From: Orychophragmus violaceus
Taxonomy: Eukaryota; Streptophyta; Magnoliopsida; Brassicales; Brassicaceae
Assembly (NCBI GenBank): GCA_030180135.1
Contig: CM058233.1
Coordinates: 60,594,500-60,658,499, forward strand
Length of the DNA stretch: 64,000 nt
Direction of reading: 5' to 3'
In this document: positions 44,177 through 55,138 of the stretch, in pieces
Position numbering within the stretch: the first letter of the stretch is position 1
How the letters are laid out: the number at the start of each line of letters is the position of its first letter
Program-made: the position numbers and the translations under genes
The notes under the pieces: generated by a model
Seen by the model: only the letters and a program-made list of their open reading frames with translations
What the model was told of the DNA's origin: nothing
The model's database searches: none

Positions 44177-45555
44177 ATGTCTCTAATTTCTTTCTTCCAT
44201 AAAGGGAGAGTAACAGGTTCCGACCTGGGAAATAATTGCTTCCAATATAGCTTCCAATCGGAAGAAGACATGACGAAGGTCTTGGATAATCGACCATACC
44301 ATTTTGCAAAATAGATGGTCATATTGCAAAGATGGAAACCGGTTATCAACCATGCTTTCCCTTCACATATTCTTTTTTTTGGATTGAAATAAAAGGTATA
44401 CTCTTACATTATTGGAAAGAGGACCTTATCAAAAATATAGGATTTGAGCTTGGAGAACTCCAATACTTTGAAATCACCAAGACAACAGAGAAAATCAAGG
44501 TCTCCATCAATGGACTTGAACCCCTTGTGAAGGAAACCATTATTGAGTTCGCTGAAGGCGTTGAAGTTGTAGCTACCCTGGAGTACTCAAAACTGGAAAA
44601 CCAATGCTCTTTGTGTTACACACTGTCATGTAGATCCAAACTATCCTCTGAAAAAAAATCCAATCGAGCGCCTTCGCACTCAGTCAGAGCCCACACTGAC
44701 ACACAACGCTTCTCTCAAACATCTCATTCTTCAAATGTTTTTAGTATGCGTATCGACAGACATGGACGGCCTTTTGGAGAAAGACCATCTGCAAACGCTA
44801 CTTCAAAGAAGCCTTCTCCAGTGAAGGGAGCTAACCTGAAGCGCGGGGAAAAAGAAATCAGGGGAAAATCTAATGCTCCCTCGGACATCAAACAAAAAGA
44901 TCCCATTCAGCAACTTGTCTTAGGCACGATGAGGAAAGGAAAATAACATAAAGAGAAAAAGAACTGAGGGACCACCTTTGCCAGAAACATGCAACCAGCT
45001 CGAGCTACCACTTTCGAACCAATCAAGTCTGGTGAGAAAAGCATGCATCTGAATCAAATCAACAATATGATCTCCCTAAGTCTCCTGCTTACTCACGACC
45101 TGCTCTAGAGAGAAACTTAGAACTGAAATCTTTCCAACCTCTACAGTGCTCGAATGAAGAAATCCTAAATGAACTCCATGAAGTTACCATTCAATACATT
45201 ATATGTGGAGATCCTGCAGAAAGTTCAGCACGCAGACAGTGAGTTATTGTTGGGGAAAATCGTGGGCTTATGCCAGAAACTGCAGCACTAATTGCGGCGG
45301 CTGAAATTCTCAATCTCCACCACAACCCCACCCCCATCTCATGCACCGGAGGCTTTATAGAACTTTCAAAACTAAGACTTGAATGATCCGCTTGATGTGC
45401 CTCAGCTCCTACAAAATAGTTTCATGACAGCCAAAATAAAAGGGGTCGTCCTCCTCTAAAGAAATAAATAAGCAACAACCCCCTACTTATTTCTGGCTCA
45501 AATTCACGTAAGAGGAAAGTGAGACAGGTTAGCCAATCACCGAGACCTCGCTCAC
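44177..45555 (+). pseudogene. LINE ORF1 (DUF4283, CCHC-type), interrupted
   Basis: RNA-binding protein of a plant L1-type LINE. The reading from about 44177 gives GRVTGSDLGNNCFQYSFQSE and VLDNRPYHFAK, then a TAG, then a frame with WIEIKGILLHYWKEDLIKNI, VSINGLEPLVKETIIEFAEG and the start of a CCHC knuckle, SLCYT, which is incomplete. A basic, serine-rich linker follows and stops at about 44946. The remainder to 45555 contains further stops. The tail of ORF1 is found after the Athila-like insertion at 53098-53317 (GLSFPRISPPRN, TVLPPRPVIIQTKTK). Confidence 0.8.
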
Positions 45556-46668
45556 TGATATATCATGGTTTTTACCTGTTTTAAGCCATGATATAAGAGT
45601 GTTTTAGAGTCTTTTGTAGTGTCTTTCGAGTCATTACAGGTGTTTATTAGGTACATGCACGTTTGGAGGTTACTTGGATATTATGGCGCATTCTGGAGCA
45701 TTTTGGAACATAAACCCGAGAAGAAGAAGTCACACGAGTCAGGCAATTCTCGGCGAGTTTTAGTGAATATTTGGAAATTGCAACTTGACCCAGAAGTTTC
45801 TCATATTTACAAAGTGACCCAAGTCGTGTTTTAGCTATTAAATTAGGTTTTACAGCCACTTATTAGAAAGCTTTTCTTGAAGAGAGTTTAAGAGATTTTG
45901 GGGCTGGTTTTGTTCTCGAGAGAGACTTGATTTCAAACCCCTGTTCTTATTCCTTTGATTAATCTATGATATCTATTTTGACTATGTTTTCTGTTATGAT
46001 TGCTATGTCTGAGTAGATCTCTTGTTAGGTTAGGGATTCTCATTAGGGATTTGAAGAAATGTTAGATTAACTAATTTATTTAGATTCATCATCTAGTTCT
46101 TCATCTAAACTGTTCTTAATGCTTAATCTGAACTGGCTATTTAGATCATTGATTTTAGGTTGATTCACACAATGAAGGTTGGTTAATTAACTAGATCTGA
46201 TTTAGGTGAGCAATTTATCTATTCGCAAAGAAATTTGGTTTAGAGAAATTGTGAACGAACGAACTTGGAATTAATGCTTGTTTAGAACTCTAGGATTCGC
46301 AACGAAAGTTGGTCTGCTAGGTTGTTGGACATAGATAATTATCGCAGCGAAAGTTGGTTAGTTATACTTTTGTGATTCTAGTTAAAAAACGCTATAGATT
46401 GAATTTTGACTGTTATTAATCTGATTTCTGATATTCTGAGAACTTTCTGAAACCTGACGCCTTCGTTAATTGTTTACTTTCACCTCACTTCATTCGTTTA
46501 CTTGATGTCTTGTTTACTGTTTTGAATCTGATTTGCTTAGCTTAATTCGAATTACTCATAATCTATCGTGTGACCGAGAGTCTCTGTGGGATTCGATACC
46601 TTTTATACTATAATTGCATTACATGTGCACATGCAGCAGTAGAATAGGGATTAAAACTAGACCTATCA
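45556..46668 (+). repeat. 5' LTR of Athila-like element 2
   Basis: TGATATATCATGG...AGACCTATCA, 1,113 bp. It lacks a segment of about 55 bp that the 3' LTR has at 52107-52163. Confidence 0.95.
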
Positions 46669-46674
46669 AGTTTT

Positions 46675-46692
46675 TGGCGCCGTTGCCGGGGA
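46675..46692 (+). other. Primer binding site of Athila-like element 2 (tRNA-Asp)
   Basis: TGGCGCCGTTGCCGGGGA is a perfect 18-nt complement to the 3' end of tRNA-Asp, six bases after the LTR. Confidence 0.93.
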
Positions 46693-46794
46693 CTCTTTGA
46701 GTTCGCCGATAGATTCAGTATTAGGATTTAGACTAAGCATTTTTCTTATTTTTCTTGTTTACTCACGTTCTTGTTTCTTTGGTGTTGCAGGAAT

Positions 46795-46885
46795 CGCGAT
46801 GCATCGATCGACACGGTCCTTTGTATCGATCGACATCGTTTTCGCATTGCATCGATCGACGCTCTACCTGCATCGATCGACACAA
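46795..46885. repeat. Cluster of four TCGATCGA sites upstream of gag
   Basis: Four TCGATCGAC sites with start-to-start spacings of about 22, 26 and 21 bp lie in the leader just before the gag start codon at 46938. Confidence 0.85.
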
Positions 46886-46937
46886 GCCGCGACCAGTGAC
46901 ACCGAGAGCTTGAGCACTTAGCAGGTTTCTTCTCTCT

Positions 46938-49655
46938 ATGGAGCCTGCGATTCTGATTCGCGGTGAGGACGGTATTTTACGAGACCAAGAGAGTTATATA
47001 CGCAATGCGAAGGGTCAGAAACTGGATGGGGAAGGAAACCCCATCATACCAGAGGTTGCCGTGGGCGCGGAACCTACACATGGTCAGAAGAAAACACTTG
47101 CTGACTATAACATACCAGATTTGTTCTATGATAATTGGTCTGTATTAGGGGTCAGGTTTTAATCCTATTCTACTGCAAGTTCACAGTTATGCAATTATAG
47201 TATATAGGGTATCGAAATCCACAAGGACTCTGGGCAACGATAGATTAAGAACAGTCAAGTTTGAACTAGATGAAAGTAATGAGAAACTAAAAGCAAGCAG
47301 AAAAGTAAATCAATAGCAGGAGTGGTTTGTGAGCAAGGAAGCGAACTGTTAGGTCAAGGGAGTTCTCAGGAAATCAGGAACATAAATAAATCAATCGGGA
47401 TCTAATATCATAAATCTGTTCTAGAATTGGAATCATGGAAGTATAAGAAACCAACTTTCGTTGTGAATCCTATCTATGTCTAACAACCTAGCAAACCAAC
47501 TTTCGTTGCGAATCTTAGAGTTCTAAACAAGCATTAATCACAAGTTCGTTCGTTCGTTCACAATTCCCCTAAACCAAATTTCTTTGCGAGTAGATTAAAT
47601 TGCTCATCTAGGTTCTTTCTAGCTAATCAACCAACTGTCGTTGTGGAAATCAACCTAACATCAATAATCTGGGTAGCTAATTCAGATTAAGCATTAAGAA
47701 CAATCCTAGATGAAGAACTAACAAGTATGAATCCCTATAGATTTATCAACCTATAATTCCATGAAATCCCTAATGAGAATCCCTAAACCTAACAGGTAAT
47801 CTACTCAGAAATGATCATCGAGACAGAAAACATCATGAATAGAAAACCAAATATCATAAAATCAAGTAAAGAACTGGGGTTCGAAATCAAGTCTCTTTTG
47901 AGAACAGGATCAAACCCTAAACTCTCTCTGAAAGCTTAAGTAAAGCGTAGCCTAAACAATGGCTTAAAAACCCTAATATAATGATCTAAACTCGGTTGGG
48001 GCTTCTTTGTAATTATCAGAAACTTTTGGGCAAAAGTGAAAATTCCATAAGTCTTCATTAAACGCTTGCGAGAAGTCTGTGTCGACCTTGTGTCGATCGA
48101 TGCACAAGATGTGTCGATCGACACAGGTCTGTGAAATCGACAGTGAAGTCTATCTCTCGGCCAAATGCTCCAGAATGCTCCAGAATGCGCCATAATGTCC
48201 AAATCCGCTCCAAACGTGTCTAGACCTGAAAACATAAATAATAGGACTCCAAAGACTCTAAAAGGCTTGATAAGAAGACATATACCATGGTTAAAAACCC
48301 TAAAATCCATGGTATATCAGTCTGCAATTCGACCACCTCCATTTACCAGAGCTGAGTTTAGGCTGAAACCAGAAAACTACGCATTGGTTGGACAGCATCA
48401 GTTCCATGGTCTTTCTAATGAGCATCCTATGGATCATATAGATACATTTGAGGAATTGGCTAGCAGTATTAAGGCTGAGGGAGTTTCTTCTGATTATCTT
48501 TTCTGTAAGCTCTTCCCATTCTCTCGTAAAGGAGAAGCAGCTTACTGGATGAAACAGCTACAGCCAGGATCTTTGACCACTTGGGATGCAGTCAAGAAAG
48601 AGTTCCTTTGACACTTTTATGACGAGGCTAGATCCGAACAGCTTAGACACGACCTCTTGACATTCGAGCAGGAACCTACAGAGTCTTTTAAGGCAGCTTG
48701 GATGAGATTCAAAACGTACCAAAGAGATTGTCCACACCATGGTTTCTCTGAGGTGCAGCTTTTATGTGCCTTTTTCAGAGGTTTGGACTTTTGGTATCAG
48801 AAAGCTATGGATGCAGCAAGCAATGGGAACTTCTATACCAAGACTCCAGAGGAAGCTAAAGAGCTTATTGAGAACTTGATAACTAGCAATAGTGTCAAGA
48901 ATGCTGACAAGGAGAGGCAGAGATCTGGTGGCAAAGATGATAGCCTGCAGATAGTTGATATGAGGGACAAGATGGATTCTGTCCACATCATCCTAGTCAG
49001 GAAGAGGCAAATCAGATATGATGCAGTAGCTAAAAGGTTTGCAGAGGTGAATTATATAGATGGAGATGATTACCATGGACAAACATATAGGAATCAACAG
49101 AGACAAGCTCCGAGATCGAATGATTATGGCTATTCATCTCACCAAGCTCTTCCCACCAATAAGCAGACAAAGACGGAGTCCATGCTTGAGCAGCTACTTC
49201 TGGGACAGAATAAGATGACACAAGATCTGAATGGAAAGATGGACTTCATATATCAAGATCTGAGTGAAAAATTGGAGACTTTGACAAGCAAAGTTGATGA
49301 TTTGGATGCTAGGATAACACAAGTGGAAGCCAGTGTACATATAGAACATGTTGAGGCAGCTTTGGCAGAAGATGGAGCTGAGCAGAATCAAGATACTAAG
49401 GCTTTGGAGCTGAAAAATCCGAGACATTCTCGAGATGCAGATACTGTGTCGATCGACACAGATCTGAAACGATCGACACAACTTTCGAGTGTCAGCATCG
49501 ATCGGCACCACTTTAGTGTCGATCGACACCATGGGCGTGAGCAGCCAGTCTCTCCAGAGAAGCCAAGTGCAACTGAGGAAAGAGTCTACAAACCGAAGAT
49601 TCCTTTCCCTAAGAAGTCCAAGCAAGAGATTCAGTTAGAAAATTGCATATTATGA
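46938..49655 (+). pseudogene. Athila-like gag (element 2), interrupted by a solo LTR
   Basis: Capsid precursor. It starts MEPAILIRGEDGILRDQESY at 46938 and runs to LADYNIPDLFYDNW. It is split by the solo LTR at 47143-48319 and continues in the same frame at 48325 with the Retrotrans_gag region (GQHQFHGLSNEHPMDHIDTF, YWMKQLQPGSLTTWDAVKKE). A TGA at 48609-48611 stands where the family has Arg. The second open part at 48657-49655 carries FEQEPTESFKAAWMRFKTYQ, a long linker, a coiled-coil-like end (DLSEKLETLTSKVDDLDARI) and SIDTD/SIDRH peptides encoded by CGATCGAC DNA sites. The frame breaks before the protease at about 49645. Confidence 0.88.
47143..48319 (-). mobile_element. Solo Athila-type LTR, minus orientation, inside gag
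   Basis: The reverse complement of an Athila-type LTR (words CAACTTTCGTTG, AAACCAAATTTCTTTGCGA, ending GGTATATCA). It is flanked by GTCTG at 47138-47142 and 48320-48324. Its minus-strand 3' terminal CA has become TA. Removal to a single GTCTG leaves the gag frame continuous. It carries a CGATCGA pair with 21-bp spacing at about 48085-48122. Confidence 0.9.
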
Positions 49656-50596
49656 GAGAAAAGCTAACTGAAGCCCAATTAATTGATGCTGTTAAGAACA
49701 TTCCTATGGTTAGGAGATGTGTTACAGACATAGCTTCTAGTGACATGACTGAAGAAGAAGGTGTCTTGATGGTCTCTGAAGTGTGCAATGCAATTATTCA
49801 TTGCAGGATTCCTGAGAAACTAAAGGATCCAGGGGGTTTTATGTTAGATTGCTCTATCTACAAAGGCAGATTCAAGAGGCTAATGTGTGATCTTGGCTCA
49901 AAGGTGACTCTCGTGCCATACTCTGTGGCTGCGAGATTGGGACTGATGGATCTCCAGCCTACTAAGATCACTCTTATCCTAGCCGATCGATCAAAGAGAT
50001 ATCCAGAAGGAGTTCTTGAGAACATCCCTCTCAGAGTTGGAAATTACTTTATTCCAGCAGACTTTGTGGTGCTGAAGTATGAGATTGAGCCAGATGATCC
50101 CATTCTGCTTGGAAAATCATTCCTAGCTACTGCTGGAGCTGTAATTGATGTGAGACAGAGTTTTATTGCTCTCCACCTGGGAGATCAGCCTTTGGAGTTT
50201 AAGATGGACATATTGCAGAAATCCACCATTGATGGACAAAGCTTCAGTGTTGAGATAGAACTAGAGACTGAGATTGGAGAGGAGAATATGTCAATTCCTG
50301 CTGAGCCTGCTCTAGCATCTTCAAAGCATGTACCTCCTCTTAAGCATAAAGCTCCAAACATCACATCTAAGCCACATCGGATCAAGCCAAGGTATGCATT
50401 CTCTGACTTTAAGTATGCTAACTCTGATGCCGATTTTGCAGGGTATAGAGTCAGAAAACGAAATGTTCCAACTGACCTTGCTGTCATTCCCAATTTCCTC
50501 GGTCAGTCTCATGCACACAATGCATATACGCCACCATGGATTAGGAGAATTTCGAAAAGGCATGCTCTGCCTTTGGCGAAACCACCTGACATCTGA
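49643..50596 (+). pseudogene. Athila-like aspartic protease region (element 2)
   Basis: 318 codons open. The retropepsin-like fold contains CSIYKGRFKRLMCDLGSKVT with DLG as the catalytic motif, VPYSVAARLGLMDLQPTKIT, LILADRSKRYPEGVLENIPL and EPDDPILLGKSFLATAGAVI. The C-terminus (KPRYAFSDFKYANSDADFAG, IRRISKRHALPLAKPPDI) leads to a stop at 50594. No polymerase follows. In an autonomous Athila this would continue into RT and integrase, so the loss of pol defines the element. The N-terminal join to gag is out of frame. Confidence 0.85.
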
Positions 50597-51929
50597 ACAT
50601 GTGCCACAGTCAAGCTAACGACTTAAAATAACCGCTGAGTAGGAGGCAACCCACTGTTTTGTTTTTGTTTTGGTGTTTTTATTAGGATTTTACGTTTTAG
50701 TTTTGGTGAGTTTTGTTTGCAGGTTTCGACGGAATCGCAATGCAACGATCGACACAGTCCTTTGTGTCGATCATCACAACACGAAAATTGCAGCGATCGA
50801 CACGGTCCTGAGTATCGATCGACATGTTTCGCAAATCGCCCTGCAACGGTCGTCGCATTTATGCACATCGATCGATGCAGGTGCGAGACATGTAAAAACC
50901 GACAGAACATTAACTCATCCCTTAAATTTTTTACTTTCTTTTACCGATCCTAAGCTTAACACTACTGGGGACAGTGTGTTTCAAGTGTGGGGGAGGTGGT
51001 ACTGACATTATGTTTTGTTTTCTTAGAGAGTCAATCCCATGTTTTCAAGTGTTTTCAAAATCGTTTTATTGAGTCAAAATTTGTATGAAACTGTGATTTT
51101 CGAGGAAATGTTTTGGCTGGAACAGGAACTAAGTGACCATTGGACAGACTTGCAGAGCCTCTATGACTGTTAGAAAACCCCAAACAGATCAACTCAACAA
51201 GGACACCCATATCTAACCAGGTATTCAGAGGATCCATTACTAGTCTCACTTTAATTTTGACTTTAATTTCTCACTTAGGGGCTTGGTAATCTTTGGATCG
51301 GATTCCTTTGATGTGTTTGGCATAGCCTATAATCCTGTTCTAAAGTATGGTTTCTGATTTTCCCCTCCCTTGAAAGTATAAAAAACAGATAAAAACCGAG
51401 GATAAGCTAGTAGCTTCGAAGTGGTCACGGGAGTGGTATAGACCCCTATTATCTCATGTGTATCCATGGAAAGATCCAAAGTTAAACCCCAAGAAAAAGG
51501 GAAAAGCATTGATAGAAAAAAATAAAATGATACCCAGTGGGGAAAAATAAGTGCTAAGGGAGAAAGGGAAAAGAAAGAAACCAGAAACCAGAAACCGACA
51601 GTTTGGTGGTCAGATACTAAATAGGTTGAGTCCATGTGTCCTTTGATTCGATACTCCCTCTGTGAGACCGCACCTAATTGTATACAAAGGCTAGTGTGGT
51701 GAATTTGGATGTCCTAACTTGATTGTGGAGTTTACTTGGGACAGTTGCTAAGTGTGGGGGAAGTACATTGTGGTTTTGAGTCTTGCATGAAATTTTTCAG
51801 TGGATTACTAAGTGAATGTGAATGCGAAAGTTCCTAGGACGAAATGAGTTTCTGTGTTTTCAAACCTCTTCCCTTATATTTGGGTTCCTTACTTGCTTGA
51901 GGGCAAGCAAGAGCTAAGTGTGGGGGAGT
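50597..51929 (+). other. 3' noncoding region and polypurine tract of Athila-like element 2
   Basis: Noncoding. It contains CGATCGAC-type sites at 50744-50880 (pairs spaced 22 bp), GGAGGCAACCCACTG after the stop, and blocks shared with element 1 (see 13166-14606). It ends AGTGTGGGGGAGT just before the LTR. Confidence 0.85.
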
Positions 51930-53097
51930 TGATATATCATGGTTTTTACCTGTTTTAAGCCATGATATAAGAGTGTTTTAGAATCTTTTGTAGTGACTTT
52001 CGAGTCATTACATGTGTTTATTAAGTACATGCACGTTTGGAGTTTACTTGGATATTATGGCGCATTCTGGAGCATTTTGGAATATAAACCCGAGAAGAAG
52101 AAGTCACTGTCTATTCTGACGACTTGTGTTGATCGACACACCTTTGGTGTCGATCGATGCACACGCGAGTCAGGAAATTCTCGGCGAGTTTTAGTGAAGA
52201 TTTGGAAATTGCAACTTGGCCCAGAAGTTTCTCATATTTACAAAGTGACCCAAGTCGTGTTTTAGCTATTAAATTAGGTTTTATAGCCACTTGTTAGAAA
52301 ATCTTTTCTTGAAGAGAGTTTAGGAGATTTTGGGGCTGGTTTTGTTCTCGAGAGAGACTTGATTTCGAACCCCTGTTCTTATTCCTTTGATTATTCTATG
52401 ATATCTATTTTGACTATGTTTTCTGTTATGATTGCTATGTCTGAGTAGATCTCTTGTTAGGTTAGGGATTCTCATTAGGGATTTGAAGAATGTTAGATTA
52501 ACTGATTTATTTAGATTCATCATCTAGTTCTCCATCTAAACTGTTCTTAATGCTTAATCTGAACTGGCCTTTTAGATTATTGATTTTAGGTTGATTCACG
52601 CAACGAAAGTTGGTTAATTAACTAGATCTGATTTAGGTGAGCAATTTATCTATTCGCAAAGAAATTTGGTTTAGAGAAATTGTGAACGAACGAACTTGGA
52701 ATTAATGTATGTTTAGAACTTTAGGATTCGCAACGAAAATTGGCCTGCTAGGTTGTTAGACATAGATAATTATCGCAGCGAAAGTTGGTTAGTTATACTT
52801 TTGTGATTCTAGTTCAAGAACGCTATAGATTGAATCTTGACTGTTGTTAATCTGATTTCCTGATATCCTGAGAACTTCCCGAAACCTGACGCCTTCGTTA
52901 ATTGTTTACTTTCACCTCACTTCATTCGTTTACTTGCTGTCTTGTTTACTGTTTTGAATCTGGTTTGCTTAGCTTAATTCGAATTACTCATAATCTATCG
53001 TGTGACCGAGAGTCTCTGTGGGATTCGATACCTTTTATACTATAATTGCATTACCTGTGCACTTGCTGTAGAATAGGGATTAAAACTAGACCTATCA
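51930..53097 (+). repeat. 3' LTR of Athila-like element 2
   Basis: 1,168 bp, ending AGACCTATCA. It carries an extra segment (52107-52163) with a TTGATCGAC/TCGATCGA pair spaced 21 bp that the 5' LTR lacks. Dozens of other differences indicate an older insertion than the Copia and Gypsy copies. Confidence 0.95.
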
Positions 53098-54012
53098 CTC
53101 AATGAATTCAATTGCTGCTATGGGCCTCTCATTTCCTCGTATCAGCCCTCCTCGTAACATAATCGAGAAAAACTCTCCTCGTACTACAAACAAGAACAAC
53201 TCTATCTGGAGAAAAGGGCATATATCCTCCTCATCTATCCCTAAGAATGATGTTGTCCCAGACGAGTTGACTGTTCTACCTCCTCGTCCTGTGATCATCC
53301 AGACAAAGACTAAGTAAAAGGTGGATTTTCGCTTTCCTCAAAGTCTTTTTCCTTAGCGATTGTGAGCTGGAACTATTGTGGGCTGGGGAATCCCATGACA
53401 GTCTGACGACTAAAGGAGCTTCACCGAAACATAGCTCCAGATATATTCTTCCTCATCGAAACTAAAAATGAAGATGAAGAATCCCAAACTGCCTTCTTTC
53501 CGCGTAGAACAATATCCGACAATGTGCTGATCACTCATGAAAATCTCCATTATCTGAGTAACCAGGAGCCGTCTAACATTTCTATATGTCTGTGAAGACT
53601 GACATAAGTATGGTGTACGATCGATTGGAATGGAACATCATCACCACCGTTCTAGAAAGACTAGGATTCTACCTGAAATTGATAAATTGGATTTTCCAAT
53701 GCATTTCCACTGTATCCTACTCTTTCTTAATAAACAGGACAACCCAAGGAAAATTCTTTCCACAACGAGGGATACGCCAAGAAGATCCTCTCTCCCCTTA
53801 TATTTCCATCATCTGCAGAGAAGTTCTATCTGGCTTATGTAGGAAAGCACATATTAAGGGACAATTATCGGGTATCCGTGTGGCATGTGTAAGTCTCCGG
53901 ATTAATCATCTCCTATTTGAGGAAGGCACTATGTTTTGCTGCAAAACCAACTCCTGAACATTCTGGAGAAATATGAGAGGGCTTCAGTACAAATGATTAA
54001 TTACCATAAATC
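53098..54012 (+). pseudogene. LINE: ORF1 tail and ORF2 start with internal deletion
   Basis: The end of ORF1 (53098-53317) is followed by the start of ORF2: WNYCGLGNPMTV, then a stop, and APDIFFLIETKN, the N-terminus of the apurinic-type endonuclease (about 53360-53470). Soon after, the reading is already in the reverse transcriptase (about 53586-53940: KTDISMVYDRLEWNIITTVL, CISTVSYSFLINRTTQGKFF, RGIRQEDPLSP, INHLLFEEGTMFCCK). Most of the endonuclease and the RT fingers are thus deleted. The catalytic region FADD is altered (LLFEEGTMF). It ends at the Copia target AAATC (54008-54012). Confidence 0.85.
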
Positions 54013-54715
54013 TGTTGGATCTCCTAGGATCTAGGGTTTGATATATTGAATCACCAACCTCGTTCCTACCTTGTTACTGGCAGCGAAATGAATGGTGAAC
54101 GAGATCAGCAGCGACACAAGTGCCTCGCCTCTACCAGATACACACGCACACAAGCTGGAAACGGGATGCTAGTGCCGAATCTGTGGGATCTAAAAGTTTC
54201 TGGAGTTTCTGCTTTTTTGTCAGAGAGAAGAGAAGACGGCTAGGGTTCAGCTCGACCATATAAGCCTTTATATATCGACCTGGAAATGACATCACAAATC
54301 GTCGGACAAACCCGACTCGGTTACGTCATTAATCCGAAACATCAGTTTCGAAACCCGATATGCAACAATCGACACACTTAATGTGTCGATCGTCACACCT
54401 CCACGAAAAGCCTGCATCGATCACACACTCATGCATCGATCGACACACATATCATAAAACTCTATGTCAATGTGTATCCAATACACATCAACATGATCAT
54501 TACCATAATGATCATTTCCACATTCATGCTTCCAGTTTGCTTAGGTGTGTGGCCCTATAGGATCATATAACACTGGCAGTAAGTATGCAACTTACAGATT
54601 GCAAGAGGCTTCTAGCAAAACATTGCAACCGCCCAGTATTATACGAATGTCTGATCTCGACACACAACTATCACAGGAGTGAGTACAAGTGTGATTTCAG
54701 GACACTATCCCAACA
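54013..54715 (-). repeat. Left LTR copy of Copia element 2 (chimeric)
   Basis: 703 bp, TGTTGGATCTCC...CTATCCCAACA. Compared with 61881-62583 it has nine differences, all in the first 412 bp or so, and none afterwards. It is followed by AAATC and LINE sequence instead of the purine tract. Confidence 0.93.
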
Positions 54716-55138
54716 AAATCATCCACAACCTTTTCCTCTAAAACGCCCCAAGAGAAGAAGGAACAAGTAAAAACCGACATTGACATAAAAAACAAGGAGG
54801 GCAAGTAAAGTGCCTCGGTCTTCCCGAAAGATTCAGACGCAAAAAGAAAGATTTATTCTCGCAGATCGTCGACCGTATCAGGAAGAAAGCAGTCAGCTGG
54901 TCCACCAGGAAGCTATCAAGTGCCGGAAAACTCATGATAATCAAATCAGTACTATCACCTATTTCCATATATTCCATGACCTGCTTCAAACTCCCAACCA
55001 ATATTTTCAAGAAATCCAATCTACTTTGACGAGATTCTTGTGGGACTCCAAAATCGAAACGTGGCGGAGGGCTCGGTATGCGAGAGATTTACTGCTACAA
55101 CGATTCCCTCCTCGTAAAATTAAGCTGGAGAATCATTA
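54716..55138 (+). repeat. Duplicated LINE segment
   Basis: Identical to 62584-63006 as far as I can align by eye. It starts with AAATC and contains the LINE ORF2 piece (IQSTLTRFLWDSKIETWRRA in another frame). It ends abruptly after AATCATTA. Confidence 0.92.

Larger units (their letters stand above)
45556..53097 (+). mobile_element. Athila-like element 2 (gag-protease only)
   Basis: LTRs at 45556-46668 and 51930-53097, tRNA-Asp primer site, gag, aspartic protease and 1.3 kb of 3' noncoding sequence, with no RT, RNase H or integrase. It is inserted into the LINE. Flanks are CTCAC (45551-45555) and CTCAA (53098-53102), a target duplication with one mismatch. It is disrupted by a reverse-oriented solo LTR in gag. 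The architecture matches the gag-only, terminal-repeat class (TR-GAG-like), probably moved by an autonomous Athila in trans. Confidence 0.92.

Noticed and set aside
54013..54715. Simple solo LTR next to a second Copia element
   Set aside because: Both copies share the same AAATC target and LINE flank, and the 13-bp LTR stub at 55944-55956 shows the left LTR belongs to the same element.
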